Shown here piece after piece: positions 23,837-35,259 of a DNA stretch of 64,000 nucleotides. The translations under genes were made by a program, and so were the position numbers. The notes under the pieces were generated by a model that ran no database searches, had not been told where the DNA came from, and worked only from the letters and a program-made list of their open reading frames with translations. This stretch comes from Telopea speciosissima (taxonomy: Eukaryota > Streptophyta > Magnoliopsida > Proteales > Proteaceae): NCBI RefSeq assembly GCF_018873765.1, contig NC_057918.1, positions 65,102,871 to 65,166,870 of the forward strand, given 5' to 3'. Numbering within the stretch: position 1 is the first letter of the stretch; each line of letters begins with the position of its first letter.

Positions 23837-24577
23837 GTGCGGTTTACATTTTGCTAAGGGAAATCAAAACCGAACCGGATAGGAATCAACCAAAATCAAA
23901 ATCGTTTTGCATACGGTTCGGTTTTACCGATTTCTATTCGATTTTCGTTATCCGATTCACAATCGGTTTACATGCAGTTTGTGTAGTGTCGGTTTTGAGA
24001 AACAGTAATGAAGACAACCTCGATTTTCAAGGCCTTTATATTCTCGTGTTTTCACATTATCTCCCGGTCTCCCTCATTCATCATATTTCTCATGCCTATG
24101 TGATAAAAAAACAAACTTCACATCTTCACCCATCCTTTTTTTCTTTTTATATTCTTTGTTTTTTCATTTTTTCCTTTTCCACTCTCACATGATAAACAAA
24201 CTATTTCTTCTATTAGAATGTAGGGTTTTGTCAATCCATTTTAACATCATCCATCATTTTCAATTCATACTTGAACAAATATAATATATAGTTAACCCAT
24301 GACATTTTACTTATTTTATGTTTCAAGTATGATGCAATAATTATGTTTATTAAATTAATGATTGTGTTATTAATTAATCCAATTGATGCATGGGCTAGTA
24401 TTCGAGTAAGAGGTACAGGTTTCTATTCGGGTTTTCTGGTTTCTTATTTGGTTTAAAACCGCGCCTATAAAATTAAACCGGATTATTTTTCTGCGATGCG
24501 GTTCAGTTCGATTATAAACGATCGGTTTCGGTTCCGATATTTGATTCCGATTCCATTTTGACACCCTTATAACCAAC

Positions 24578-25017
24578 CGTTTATAGTCTGATTAGACTGG
24601 CTAAGCTCATTTAGCCTAATTATAACCCATTTATAGCCTGATCCGTCGATTAGCCAATTTATAGACCGATTATAACCCAATTACCTTGAGCTCGATAACT
24701 AAGGGTGTTAGCGGTCTGGTTCGGTTCAACGTGCTTAAAGTAGAAACCACAACCAAATTGTTTAACTAAACGGTTAATGAAACCTGAATCGCTTATTAAA
24801 TGATATTATTATTATTATTATTTTTTGTTTTGTAATTTTCATTCAAACGCTTTTTTTTTCTTTTAAATTTTTTATTAAAATGGATGTAAACTTAATATTG
24901 AATTGAATTGTTTATTATTATATATTTTTATTTTAATAATTGTAAGGGTATAATTGTATATGTTTTTTATTGTTAAATTTAAAAGGTTTGAACTTAATAC
25001 GAGGTATTTATATTTTG
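24578..25017. other. intergenic with degenerate MITE-like end and T-rich tract
   Basis: A 'TAAGGGTGTTAGCGGT' block near 24708 looks like the end of another hAT-type element, possibly completed near 26.77 kb on the far side of the LINE. The T-rich tract at about 24848-24880 could be the poly(A) tail of the minus-strand LINE. Confidence 0.4.
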
Positions 25018-26615
25018 AAGAATTTCTTCTCATTGATATCATCCCGTATAAGAGCGGAAAGAGTCTCTGAGAGGCTATCAATACTCTGATGGATCTCCTG
25101 GTAAGAATGGAGGAAACCAGCCAAAAAATCAGCACAATTATTAATCTCTCTAACATGATGCGAAAAGCTACAACTTCAAAAGCAGTCTTGAAGATCATGG
25201 ATGCCCTCAATCAGACCAATGTCATACCATGGGACTTGATAGTCTCAGTGGTTACTCCCCAAGAGGCCAGACGACAATGAGTCAATAATCTACTTAGAGT
25301 CGCCAACCAAGTTATAAAAGAGAACCTGGGTTGAGTGGAGAGAATCCAAATGAGGTTATGCCATTGCACTTTTGGCCCATGCTCTTGTACAGCTTCTTAG
25401 GCCGATTTCAAGAACAGTCACTCTTCTACTTTAGTGATTATAGTTGTGTAGTTAGAGGGAGAGAGTGATTTTGATGCTAAAGGGAACCCCAAGTATTTGA
25501 TAGGCAGTTAACCGGTGGAAAATCCTAACGTTTGACAAAAGAAATTCTCCACCTCGGATGAGCAATTATAGAAAAAAAAATAGAAGATTTACCTTGGTTG
25601 ATGGTGAGACCATATTGCTCTGAGAAGTCTTTGAAGAGATGACTCAAATGAGTAGCTTTAGTTATCAAGGCTTTCCCAAAAACAAAGAGATCATCCGCAA
25701 AGTACACAGAAGTGATTTCTTGTTTGGCACAATATTGATGGTAAGCGAAGTCACTTTCTTTAATTTGCAGCTACCGCTAGGGAATTTGTAACACTTGAAA
25801 CACAATATTGAATAGGAAAGGGGATATTGGACACCCTTGCCGAAGACCCCTATTCGTAGAGAAGCGAGGGGACTGTGCTTCATTGAGGAAGACCACATAA
25901 CCAAGGGTCTACAATGCATTTAGAAATCCATGTAATAAAAGTTGGTAAAAAAGTCAAACAAAGCAATAGAGTTAGAGTGAATAGAAAACTCCATTGGACC
26001 GAGTCATAAACTTTCCTTAGATCCACCTTTGTTGCAAATCGTGGCATGCCTTTGTTGCAGTGGTACCTATGTAAGAGCTCTTGACATAATAACACGTTCT
26101 CAGTTATCTATCTCCCTTCTACGAATGCTGACTGGTTGGGTCCTATTAGCTTGTGCATTACCAGTTTAATTCTATTAGCCAGTAGGAACTCGGCAATAAA
26201 ACGTTAAATAAAAGAACTCACTGTGATTGGCCTTCAATCATGAAAGTATTATGTACAGCTCCTTTGCGAACCAAGGTTAGCCTAGAAAGTTTGAGTTGTT
26301 CCAACAACCATGTGTTCTGAAAAAAATCTGTGGAGAACCCATATAGGCCTCTTCAAAAAACCATGTTGCCTCCTTGTGGATGTCTTCCTCCTCTATTAAC
26401 CAATTCCCAGATGCATCTTGGACCAAAGAAATGCGATTGTGGGCTCTCCTACTCTTCACCGAACGGTGAAAGAAATCAGAGTTTCCATATCCGTGCTTCA
26501 ACCAACAAACTCGAGCCTTTTGTCGTAATTCAGACTCTCTAGCATTCATAAGGTGGCGAAGCTTAAGAGCTGTAGTTTTTTCGCGTTGGAGGACCTCCGT
26601 ATGTTATGAATAATT
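25018..26615 (-). mobile_element. LINE (L1-type non-LTR retrotransposon) remnant
   Basis: Reading leftward on the minus strand, the pieces are: the region before the RT fingers (ELRQKARVCWLKHG, GNSDFFHRSVKSRRAHN, near 26.4-26.55 kb); RT with KVDLRKVYDSVQW near 26.03 kb and YFADDLF near 25.70 kb; the LTINQGKSS and LPIKYLGFPL blocks at about 25.5-25.6 kb; and an RNase H-like region with SFSHHVREINNCADFLAG near 25.1-25.2 kb. The 5' part (ORF1, endonuclease) is missing. The RT thumb is followed almost directly by RNase H, so the RT zinc-binding region has been deleted. Several frameshifts and stops break the frame, for example between the RT fingers and the YFADDLF block and inside the RNase H part. 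It cannot be active. Confidence 0.85.
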
Positions 26616-27094
26616 TAACTTACTATGTACATATTAATGGGTTGGTTTTAAAAGGTTTCTCATTGGTTTAAATGATTCAATTTAAACCGTTTAATTGAAT
26701 GATCTCAAATGTAAAACTAAAATCAAACCATTACTAATTGATTTCACGATATTGGTTTAAACGGTTTGATTTTGGTACCCTTTCCAATGACCAACCGGCC
26801 TAATGAAAACGTGTCGATAGTTCCATACCATGGCCTACAAGGCTAGATAACCTAAATGAACAAAAACTGTGTGAGAGTGAGATCTTAAAATTAGTGGGAA
26901 CCAATTAGGCCCAACCAAACCGATCAGCCCGACCGGTTGACACGTTTGAAATTTAAATTCAGAATTTACACACTTTTCCCACCCAAACTACTGCTTTCCT
27001 TTTTCATACTCTGATCGCGAGTATTCCCGAGATACACCTTTCCCTTCTCTTCTTCTAGTCCTCTCTATTCTCAGACAAACAAAAACAAGGTAAG
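26616..27094. other. intergenic and promoter of the KIN14B-interacting protein gene
   Basis: The left part (about 26630-26780) is rich in GGTTTAAA/AAACGG motifs and may be the right end of a MITE split by the LINE. The right part, including a C/T-rich leader at about 27035-27090, should be the promoter and 5' UTR of the next gene. Confidence 0.4.
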
Positions 27095-30000
27095 ATGGCG
27101 TCGTCGTCGTCAACAGTTCGGCGAGTAAAAGAACGTGGTGGCGCCGGTGGGAAGATAACGGCTTTAAAGCCCCAGAAAACCCTAACGCCAGTACCCGATA
27201 AGGAAAACGTCGGCAGCTGCAGAAAGACTGCCGGCAAAGAAAACCCTAGAGCGCTTTCCGCCACCAGAATTCCTGCCATTTCTCATAAGCCCACGATTCG
27301 CCCGTTTCCGATCTCGCAGTCACAGCAGATTGACAAGCCTCCAGGGCCAGCCAAAGACGGAGAGGCCCGTGTTCGATGGTCGACATCTTCCATTCCTAGA
27401 GGTAAGAACTCGAATTCGAACTCGAACCCTACTGATTTCGTTCGGTTTCTTTCCGATTCCCTAAAGGATCGCCTTTCTACGGGTTCTTCTTCCGGCTCCG
27501 ATAGATCGGTAAAGACTCAACAAAGAGGTTCGGTGGATGGAAATAGAAGTGGAATTCGAACCACTTTAGTGGGGTCAAATGGGGGAAAGGGTTTGAATGG
27601 CTTCAGAGTTCCAGAGAGATGTCAGCAGAGGGAACCCAGTTTAGATTCAAATTCAAATGAGAATGACCCAAGCGACATGAGGATGGTTGAAAAAAACCCA
27701 AATCTGGAAACTTTTTTAGACTTGAATGCGAAACTGAGAACAAGGGATTCCTGTGGGGGTATGATTTTAGATGATTGTAAGGAGAAAGTTAATTTAAGCT
27801 CACATTCAATCGAACGAGATGACAAGAATTTGAATGGTGCTTCAGTAAGTTGTATATATAGTAATAGTTATTTGGATTCGAGTTCTGAAGTTACAGCTCA
27901 GCAGATTCCAAAAGGCTTTGGAGTGTTGGATGATAGCAAGGGGAAGAGTTATTTGGATAAGATTTCATTAGAGTCAGTTGAAGAAGCTGAAAATGGGTTT
28001 GGGAATGTTGAAAAATCTAGTGACACTTCTTATCTTGATTCAAGTTTAAACCAAGCATGTGAAAAAGCTTCGGGTGTTTTTAAGGGTTCAGAATGTTCAA
28101 AAGAGAAGGGTGCACATGAAGAAAAAGGTGTTCAAGTTGTGAACAAATACCCTAGTAAGCTTCATGAGAAACTTGCTTTTTTGGAAGGTAAAGTTAAGAG
28201 AATTGCATCTGACATCAAGCAGACGAAGGAAATATTGGATATGAACAATACAGATGAGTCGAAGCTGATACTTTCTGACATTCAGGTTAAGATTTCTGGA
28301 ATGGAGAAGGCCATGATTCATATACAAGATAATGATTGTACCCTGGACTCATCCAAAACAGTTGAAAGCAATACTTCTGTTTGCAAAAATTTGGAGAAGG
28401 CTGAAACTAAGCAAGTTGATCAGCCCAAAAGCTTGGCTAAAGGTTTGAATCATGAAGAGTTAGAAGCCAGGCTGTTTCCTCATCACAAATTACTCAAGAG
28501 TCGAACATTGTTACACACATCATCAGGAAGCAGTCAAAACCATCTACCAAGTTTACCAGAATCCAGAGTTAAATTAATGCCAGGCAAGGGGTCAGTGAGC
28601 CCCGTTGATGAGAATCCTATTGCATTGGAATTCTTGGCTTCCCTGAACACAAGTCATTTGAAGGTCAGCACATGGGATGAGCGTGTTAATTTGGAGTTCT
28701 GTGAAATTCATGAAATGGATGGAACTGCAAATTCAGAAGCACAGAATATTTCAAAGTTTGTTAATGGAAAGAATGAAGTGGAGATCAAATTCACTTCTGA
28801 CGAAAAGCTTGAGGATTTTGATGACCAGGAGAACAGATCACCAGTTATAATTCCTGAAGAGATTGAGGATTCCTGCATGGATCAGTTACATGAAATAGGA
28901 TGCAAGGCCTCAACAGGTGGATGGTTTGTGTCTGAGGGTGAATCAGTTCTTCTTGCTCATGATGATGGTTCATGTTCATTTTATGATATTACCAACTCTG
29001 AGGTAGGCACTATGGTAATATATAAAGTTTAGCCTTCACCATCTTGTTTTGATAAAAAAAAACCTTCCGTTTCTCCTCGCATTTTTTATAATTCTCATGA
29101 AGGGGGAAAATGTTTTTATATTTTGAGAGCAAGTTAAGAGCCTTATAACATTTTGCAATAAGAAAATCTATTGTTGATTTAATTTGACATAGGCACTAGT
29201 GTCTTGTTTGACCCTATTATGTGTTTAAGATAAATGATGCACTGTTGGTGTTTATATCCTGTATGTTTTCTTTGTTTATTCAGAGAATGTATGTACTTAT
29301 ATAGGCATTACACAAATATTTTTTAGGTAGTGAATAGGCAATACACAATTATGTATTTTAGCTTCTATGCATGAATGAATGAATCTATGGATGGAAGGAC
29401 GGACAATGAACAGACTTATGCAGTGTTTGGGCTAGATATTGTCCACTGATGATTCTTCCTTATTGCAGGAGAAGGCTGAATATAAGCCTCCTGTTGGAGT
29501 GCCACCCAACATATGGGGAGATTGTTGGTTGGTCCGTGCTCCTGGGGCAGATGGGTGCTCGGGAAGATATGTTGTAGCAGCATCCGCAGGGAATGCTTTA
29601 GAATCAGGTTTTTGCTCGTGGGATTTTTACACCAAAGATGTGCAAGCTTTTCACATTGATGAGAGAAGAACCATATTTTCTTCAAGAACAGTTCTGGGTT
29701 CCCTACCCAACAATGTTGCATATAGAAAAAAGGGTTCATCCAAAGTCTTGGCCACTGAAAACCAACAATGGTGGTATAATCCATGTGGTCCACTTATTGT
29801 GTCAACTGGCAGCAGTCAGAAGGCTGTTAGAATCTATGATATCCGTGACGGTGAGCTGATGATGAAATGGGATTTACAGAGGCCGGTGTTAATGATGGAT
29901 TACTCAAGTCCTTTGCAGTGGAGAAATCGAGGGAAGGTGGTTATAGCTGAAACAGAGAATATTAGTCTCTGGGATGTGAACTCCCTTAATCCTCAGGCAT

Positions 30001-31185
30001 TACTATCCGTTACCTCCTCTGGTCAGAAAATCTCTGCTCTTGAAGTGAATAACACAGATGCTGAATTAGGTGGTGGAGTTCTCCAAAGGTAAAAATTTTA
30101 TGCATTTTGTGTACTATCTTATCGTGGGTCATATATTCTCTTCCACAGTTAGGCGACTTTTGTCATCAATATTTTCTTAGCATACTCAGTTCATACATCA
30201 GCCCTTATCTATTTTGAATTGGTACAACCTAGTAAATCCATAACAGTAAGTTTGGTAATGGATTTGTTCTTATTAATCAAGAGGCATTCAAGTTTGGAAC
30301 CTCGAGTATTTATCAATTCTACTTGAGTGTATTTTTCGTATTTGTTTCATGGTTAAGTAGTCTTTGTCTACAGTTCCTGCTGATTGTCCCATCCGCCAAC
30401 ATAAATTTGATCTTCATTAATCAACAAGGGATTCAAAATGTACTTAATAACTCTTGTAATAATACCTCGTCTCTGCATCCTCCCCCTCCAAACCCCAGGA
30501 GAAGTACATGTTTCCTTCACTCGGAAAAACCCCATTGAAACACATGAAAGCTAATAAATACTAGGAGGAAGGGACTAGTGAAAAGTAAACTTTTCCGTTA
30601 GAAGCTAACACAAAGGTATTTTACAGTTCCTGAATGTTTGCCTTAAAATGCAGAGTAAGTTCATCTGAAGCAGAAGGAAATGATGGTGTTTTCTGTACCA
30701 CTGAAGGCATAAATGTCCTTGATTTCCGTCTTCCATCTGGTGTGGGCCTCAAGATATCCAAATTTGGTGTGAGTGTCCAGTCTGTCTTCTCTCGTCGCGA
30801 TTCCATTTTCCTTGGATGCACTAATACAAAATCTACAGCAAAAGAGTCGACCCGTTCACAAGTGCAACAGTTCTCATTGCGCAAAGGAAGGCTTATCAGC
30901 AGTTATACTCTTCCAGATCTCAATGCTCACTTCCATTGCTCTGCCATAACACAGGTCTGGGGGAATTCAAGTTTTGTGATGGGTGTGTGTTCACTCGGAC
31001 TGTTCGTATTTGATGCCTTAAAGGATGATGGGAGGCAGTCTTTCAGCATTGGTTATCAGAACACACAAAAAGTCAGAGACATCATCGGTCCAGATGACTT
31101 GTACTCTCCTTCTTTTGATTACTTATCTTCTCGGGTTCTTGTTATATCAAAAGATCGCCCTGCACTTTGGAGGCATTTGTTATAA
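27095..31185 (+). CDS. KIN14B-interacting protein At4g14310-like (WD40-like), three exons, about 1019 aa
   Basis: Exons: 27095-29002, 29469-30088, 30654-31185; both introns are GT-AG and the second splits an arginine codon. The N-terminal half is low in complexity, basic and Ser/Asn-rich (conserved start MASSSSTVRRVKERGG; DKENV and GKENP motifs). A predicted coiled coil lies at about residues 354-412 (KLAFLEGKVKRIASDIKQTK). The C-terminal part, from about residue 600, looks like a divergent beta-propeller, with repeats such as KAVRIYDIRDG and ISLWDVNSL. The best match I recall is the Arabidopsis WD40-like protein At4g14310, described as a partner of kinesin KIN14B. Its molecular role is not well known. 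A KIN-10A gene lies about 15 kb upstream, as in Arabidopsis. No damage is seen in the frame. Confidence 0.85.
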
Positions 31186-32403
31186 TTGCAATATCCATTA
31201 CCTTCTATAACAAGTTTTGAGTGCAATGAAGTCTTGTTATTCCATCCAAGTAAGTATTTGCATCAGCCTATATAGGTTAGTATGGAATTGTCTCAAAATG
31301 AGCTCTGTTGCAAAATTCTTCACTGAATTAATCTTAAGTGAAAGAAAGAAAAGGTGGGAAGAAGGGAGAGGTAAAGGAAATTTAAAAATTCTTTATGTAT
31401 ATGGCCTTGATTCAGAACAAAAGGTTCCATAGGTTATCCTTTTTGGACCCAATTAAGAGACTATTTTCTCCCAAAATCAATTTCTGTTTTTGTCAAACCA
31501 AAAAATGGAATGGAGGCATAAGGAATTCTTTAAATTTTGTTTCTTCACTAAACAGTAAACACCATGAAAACAATAATGCCCCATGCTAGTTTTCTTCCCT
31601 GCAAGCCTCTTACTCCATTGCTCATTTGTTCTTGTTTTCATTTTTGATTGTTCCCTTTGAAACTGCAACCTTAAGAGCATGGAGTAACCGATACCCATGG
31701 ATTGAGTTCTTATTGTTTGTACCATTACCTACAACTGATATTGATAACTTGAACAATTCTAGGGTTTGATCTTAACAGCATTGTTGGAAGAAATGCATTT
31801 TCTTTGAATCAACCATGACCATACCATAACCTTGGGTTTATATTGCACTTTAGACCTCAATGATCTGAAATATTTGTAAGGCAGTGAATCTCATTGAGTA
31901 TAACTTTCAAACAAGACGCCTGACATTATAGATTAAACGAGTAGTAGCACATGCAATGCATGTATGCTTATAGTGAAAGGGAGACACAAATATTTAATAC
32001 TAAGCAACAATTAAGATTTCTTAAGAGAGTTCATTTCACGTTTGGATGGCTCAAATGAGAGACTAAAGAAATGGTTTGACTTATCCAATATCTATGATGG
32101 ATCTCATCCTTTGAACATTTGACCTACCTTCCAACTTTGGAAATGACTCACGCCTATCTGGGTATCCCTTCACAAGACTTTTAACTAATTTTGCTAATTA
32201 CATGGTAGGAAACTCTAAATGTCACAAACATTGCTGTGGCAGGCAATGGTAATCATGGATGGTGTGTCTATGTTATAGATAATTCCACACCCATTTCATT
32301 GGGTAAACTTTAGCCTCATAAGAGTATATAAAAGAGGTTAAAACATAATTCAAAAATCAAAATAATATAGACTCCACAAACTTGCATTATATAAGGATAG
32401 AGG
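31186..32403. other. intergenic, nothing recognised
   Basis: This includes the 3' UTR of the preceding gene. I see no further gene, no long ORF and no clear element. Confidence 0.4.
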
Positions 32404-32408
32404 TATAT

Positions 32409-32908
32409 TGTTAGAAATCTGATATAAAAAAGAAGAGGACAGAGAGATAGCTTGAGTCGAATGAGGTCGTGTTGTTCTTTTGACTGACAGATTTCGTGGG
32501 CTATTTATAGGCATACAAAACTGTTCGGATGGGTCACATCCATTGGCTCATATGGCTGTTTTGATGGGTCATGACTATTGGGCTCTCATGGCTGTATGAA
32601 TGGGCTACAACCAGTGGGCTCAACCTTTGTACCAAGGGTTGCACCCCATTGATCAGACACCGATCCAAAGGTTGGATCCGAATCATCACACTGGTTCATA
32701 GATCGTTGATTTCAAAAAGATTAAGGCGCCTAATTACGACGATGCGCACGTGGACGATCACCATCCTCGCTCACAAATGCACCATACAATCCTTTCTAAG
32801 CATAACATGTGATAATAAATCACAAACATATATATAAGCCAAATAACCTCCTTCTTCACAACCGATGTGGGATTAAAGTCCCACACCAATATTTGAAAAA
32901 TTCCAACA
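32409..32908 (-). repeat. Solo LTR, about 500 bp, minus strand
   Basis: The ends are TGTTAGAA and TTCCAACA (TG...CA), flanked by a perfect 5-bp duplication TATAT at 32404-32408 and 32909-32913. On the minus strand a GCCTATAAATAGCCC box and a 'GTGGGACTTTAATCCCACATC' type palindrome are typical of copia-like plant LTRs. No internal region is present, so it is a product of LTR recombination. Confidence 0.85.
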
Positions 32909-32936
32909 TATATACTTGCCACCCATATAGCCACGG

Positions 32937-33322
32937 TTATAAATATCGGTATCAGATTTGGCGTATCAGTATCGATCGTGTCCGATACTAATACTTGTAT
33001 GGTATTGGTGAAATGGTTCTATTAACGGCAAATCTGTCAAAAAAAAAAAAAAAAAAACAGAAATCTTTTATTGTAAATTAGGGTGCAAAATCGTTCAATA
33101 CTGCTTGATACTAATATGGATCGGGCTTATCGGCCGTATCAAGCTAAATGAGATGGTTTTGGCCTTCAAATTTAATTAAAAAATATTTTTTGGACAAATA
33201 TACTCCAATTAAAATCATTCTATTGATACAAGATTAGACAGGTATCGGTATCGGTATCGAAGCATGACTTATAGTGATACAGATAGATAGATTGATTGAT
33301 TGATACGCCAAATTATAACCCT
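32937..33322. repeat. Putative foldback MITE with ATTTGGCGTATCA arms
   Basis: The left end GGTTATAA followed by ATTTGGCGTATCA recurs inverted at the right end (TGATACGCCAAAT then TTATAACC). The inside has GTATCGGTATCGG motifs and a run of about 19 A near 33040. No target duplication was established. Confidence 0.5.
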
Positions 33323-33642
33323 TTTTATAAAACAACGGGTTTCATGTATCAGTCTATGTGACGACAGTTATGATCCTAACAGTGGTATGACAGTTGAGCT
33401 TCAATACTTTTTATTTAATTCTCAGTTTTTGGTGGTATAAATAAATAATGGTTTCGTAGGAAATTCTCAAGAATCAGAGCTACACGAATTGTACCAAGGC
33501 TTGCAAAAAGCGAAGGAACAACGGTGGACACACATAGAAGCATAGATGGATTTTGTTGCTTAATGTAAGAATCAATTCTTCATTTTATGACCTTTATGAA
33601 TTTATTTGTATTATGGAGATGAACGGACAAGTAACATCAATT

Positions 33643-34191
33643 AGGGCTGCAATAGGGTCGGGTTGGGCCGGACTTTTCAAAATCCTAACCCAATTTTGAC
33701 TCCCCTTAGCTGGGCTCAGGCCCAACCCGATCCTAACTCAGGGCTTGGAAAATCCAACCCTAACCCGACCTCAAGGTCGGGCTAGGTTGACCCTGATTGC
33801 CCTAATCATGGAGTGGGGAAAGGTAGAGATGCATGGACTAGACCGAGTTGGGTAGAGTCTGAGAGAAAATTATCAAATTTACATAAAATAATATTATAAT
33901 AAAATATATTATCACTTATTATTTTCATATATAATATATTATATAATAAAATATGTGTGACATTTAAAGTTTATAATATACATATATTATAATATAACTT
34001 AAAACAGGGTCAGGCAGGGCCAGGCAGGGCTCAACCCGAGGCCTCAACCCTAACCCAATCCGACACTGACTCAGGGCCAGTAATATCCAGTCCTAACCCA
34101 TCCTCAAGGTCAAATATCTCAGTCCATGCCCTGTTTGGACTCAAGACGAGCCAGGGCGGGTTCGGGCCGACAGAGCCAAACTTGCACCCCT
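33643..34191. mobile_element. hAT-type MITE, 549 bp, with perfect 8-bp target duplication
   Basis: The ends are AGGGCTGCAA and TTGCACCCCT. The flanks CATCAATT (33635-33642) and CATCAATT (34192-34199) are identical. The arms are rich in GGGTCGGG/GGGCTCAGGCCC motifs around an AT-rich middle. No transposase. A different family from the one at 3970. Confidence 0.85.
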
Positions 34192-34338
34192 CATCAATTG
34201 CCCATAAATTAGTTGCGAAGGCAAGGGTTGATAATTTTATTAAAAAAAAAAAAAAGAACGGTCGATGAACTCTTCGCCTCTGTAAAGGACAATGTGAAAG
34301 ATGTTTTATTCTATTAATATTTAATTTATTTTTTTCAT

Positions 34339-34795
34339 AAAATTACAAGATTAGCTACTTTTGGGTTATCATTTATAAAACTGTCCACTCTGGGTTTGAG
34401 TTAACAAACATAGACAAAAACAAGTTAAGGTTTATAAAACTGGACAAAATAGTGTCTCCCCCTCCCAAAATTACTTTTTTAGACATTTTTACCCCTGCCA
34501 TTGTCTTCTCGCCCAAGCATCCTCCGTTCCCTGCAACCCACCCTTGTCCCCACCATCGCCATTCTCTGCTACCCAGACCCGCCCCTCCCTTTCTTTCCCT
34601 GTGATTACCTAGGATGCCTGGGCGAGAAGGCAATGACAAGGGTAAAAATGTCTAAAAAAGTAAGTGAGGGAGGGAGAGACACTATTTTGTCCAGTTTTGT
34701 AAACCTTAACTTCTTTTTGTCTATTTTTGTTAACTCAAACATACAGTGGACAGTTTTGTAAATAAAAACCCAAAAGTAGCTAATCATGTAATTTT
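34339..34795. repeat. Foldback element with arms of about 186 bp
   Basis: 34339-34524 is the reverse complement of 34610-34795 with roughly 90 percent identity by eye. The outer ends are AAAATTAC and GTAATTTT. The 85-bp loop is C-rich. No ORF is convincing; those present are mirror images in the two arms. No clear target duplication is seen. Confidence 0.88.
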
Positions 34796-35259
34796 CCCAT
34801 AAACCCAATAATTTGACTTTTAAAAATTTGTAATCGTTTTTAAATTGATGAACCACCATTAACATCAGCCACATGACCTACATCCCTGGAGAAATGATTA
34901 TAAAAGTTTTTATTTTTCTAATTCTTTGTAAGGGTAATCTAGGTGCTGGGTCGAGTGGTATTATGTCTACTCAAGTATCTAGTGGCCTATAGTTACTCGT
35001 TAAAGAATGTCTAAAAAGTACACATACGGAGAGTGTAAATCAGTTTGGAACAGATTAGGATCGTCTCCAAGGAATCCAATGCCCAGGGTGCTGTTAGGGG
35101 TACCCAGCAGTCGACCTATGGCACACACATCTTGGCGGATGCCTAGGGATGTGTGCGCCATAGTCCAACGGCTGGCAGCACCTTGGGTGTGCTAGGCTCC
35201 CTAGAGACGAGCTAAATTCATCTGGAACCAGGTATTTGGCTCATTTTCAATTCAATGTC
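34796..35259. other. intergenic, nothing recognised
   Basis: No gene or clear repeat. A short stretch near 35085-35170 has a GGCACACACATC/GGATGTGTGCGCC imperfect hairpin. Confidence 0.35.

Larger units (their letters stand above)
17047..24569 (-). mobile_element. hAT-type MITE, copy 2, split by an endogenous pararetrovirus
   Basis: The outer ends are TAAGAGTGTCAA (17047-17058) and TTGACACCCTTA (24558-24569). They are flanked by a perfect 8-bp duplication TAACCAAC at 17039-17046 and 24570-24577. 23837-24569 is the reverse complement of the hAT MITE at 3970-4740 over its length. Only about 12 bp of the other end survive to the left of the inserted virus, and about 33 bp of the MITE are missing at the junction. 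Without the insert the element would be about 745 bp, close to the 771 bp of copy 1. Confidence 0.85.

Noticed and set aside
25089-25280. 63-codon plus-strand frame
   Set aside because: It is antisense to the RNase H-like part of the LINE remnant.
34373-34874. Pairs of frames near 34.5-34.8 kb as genes
   Set aside because: They are mirror translations of the two arms of the foldback and so explained by it.
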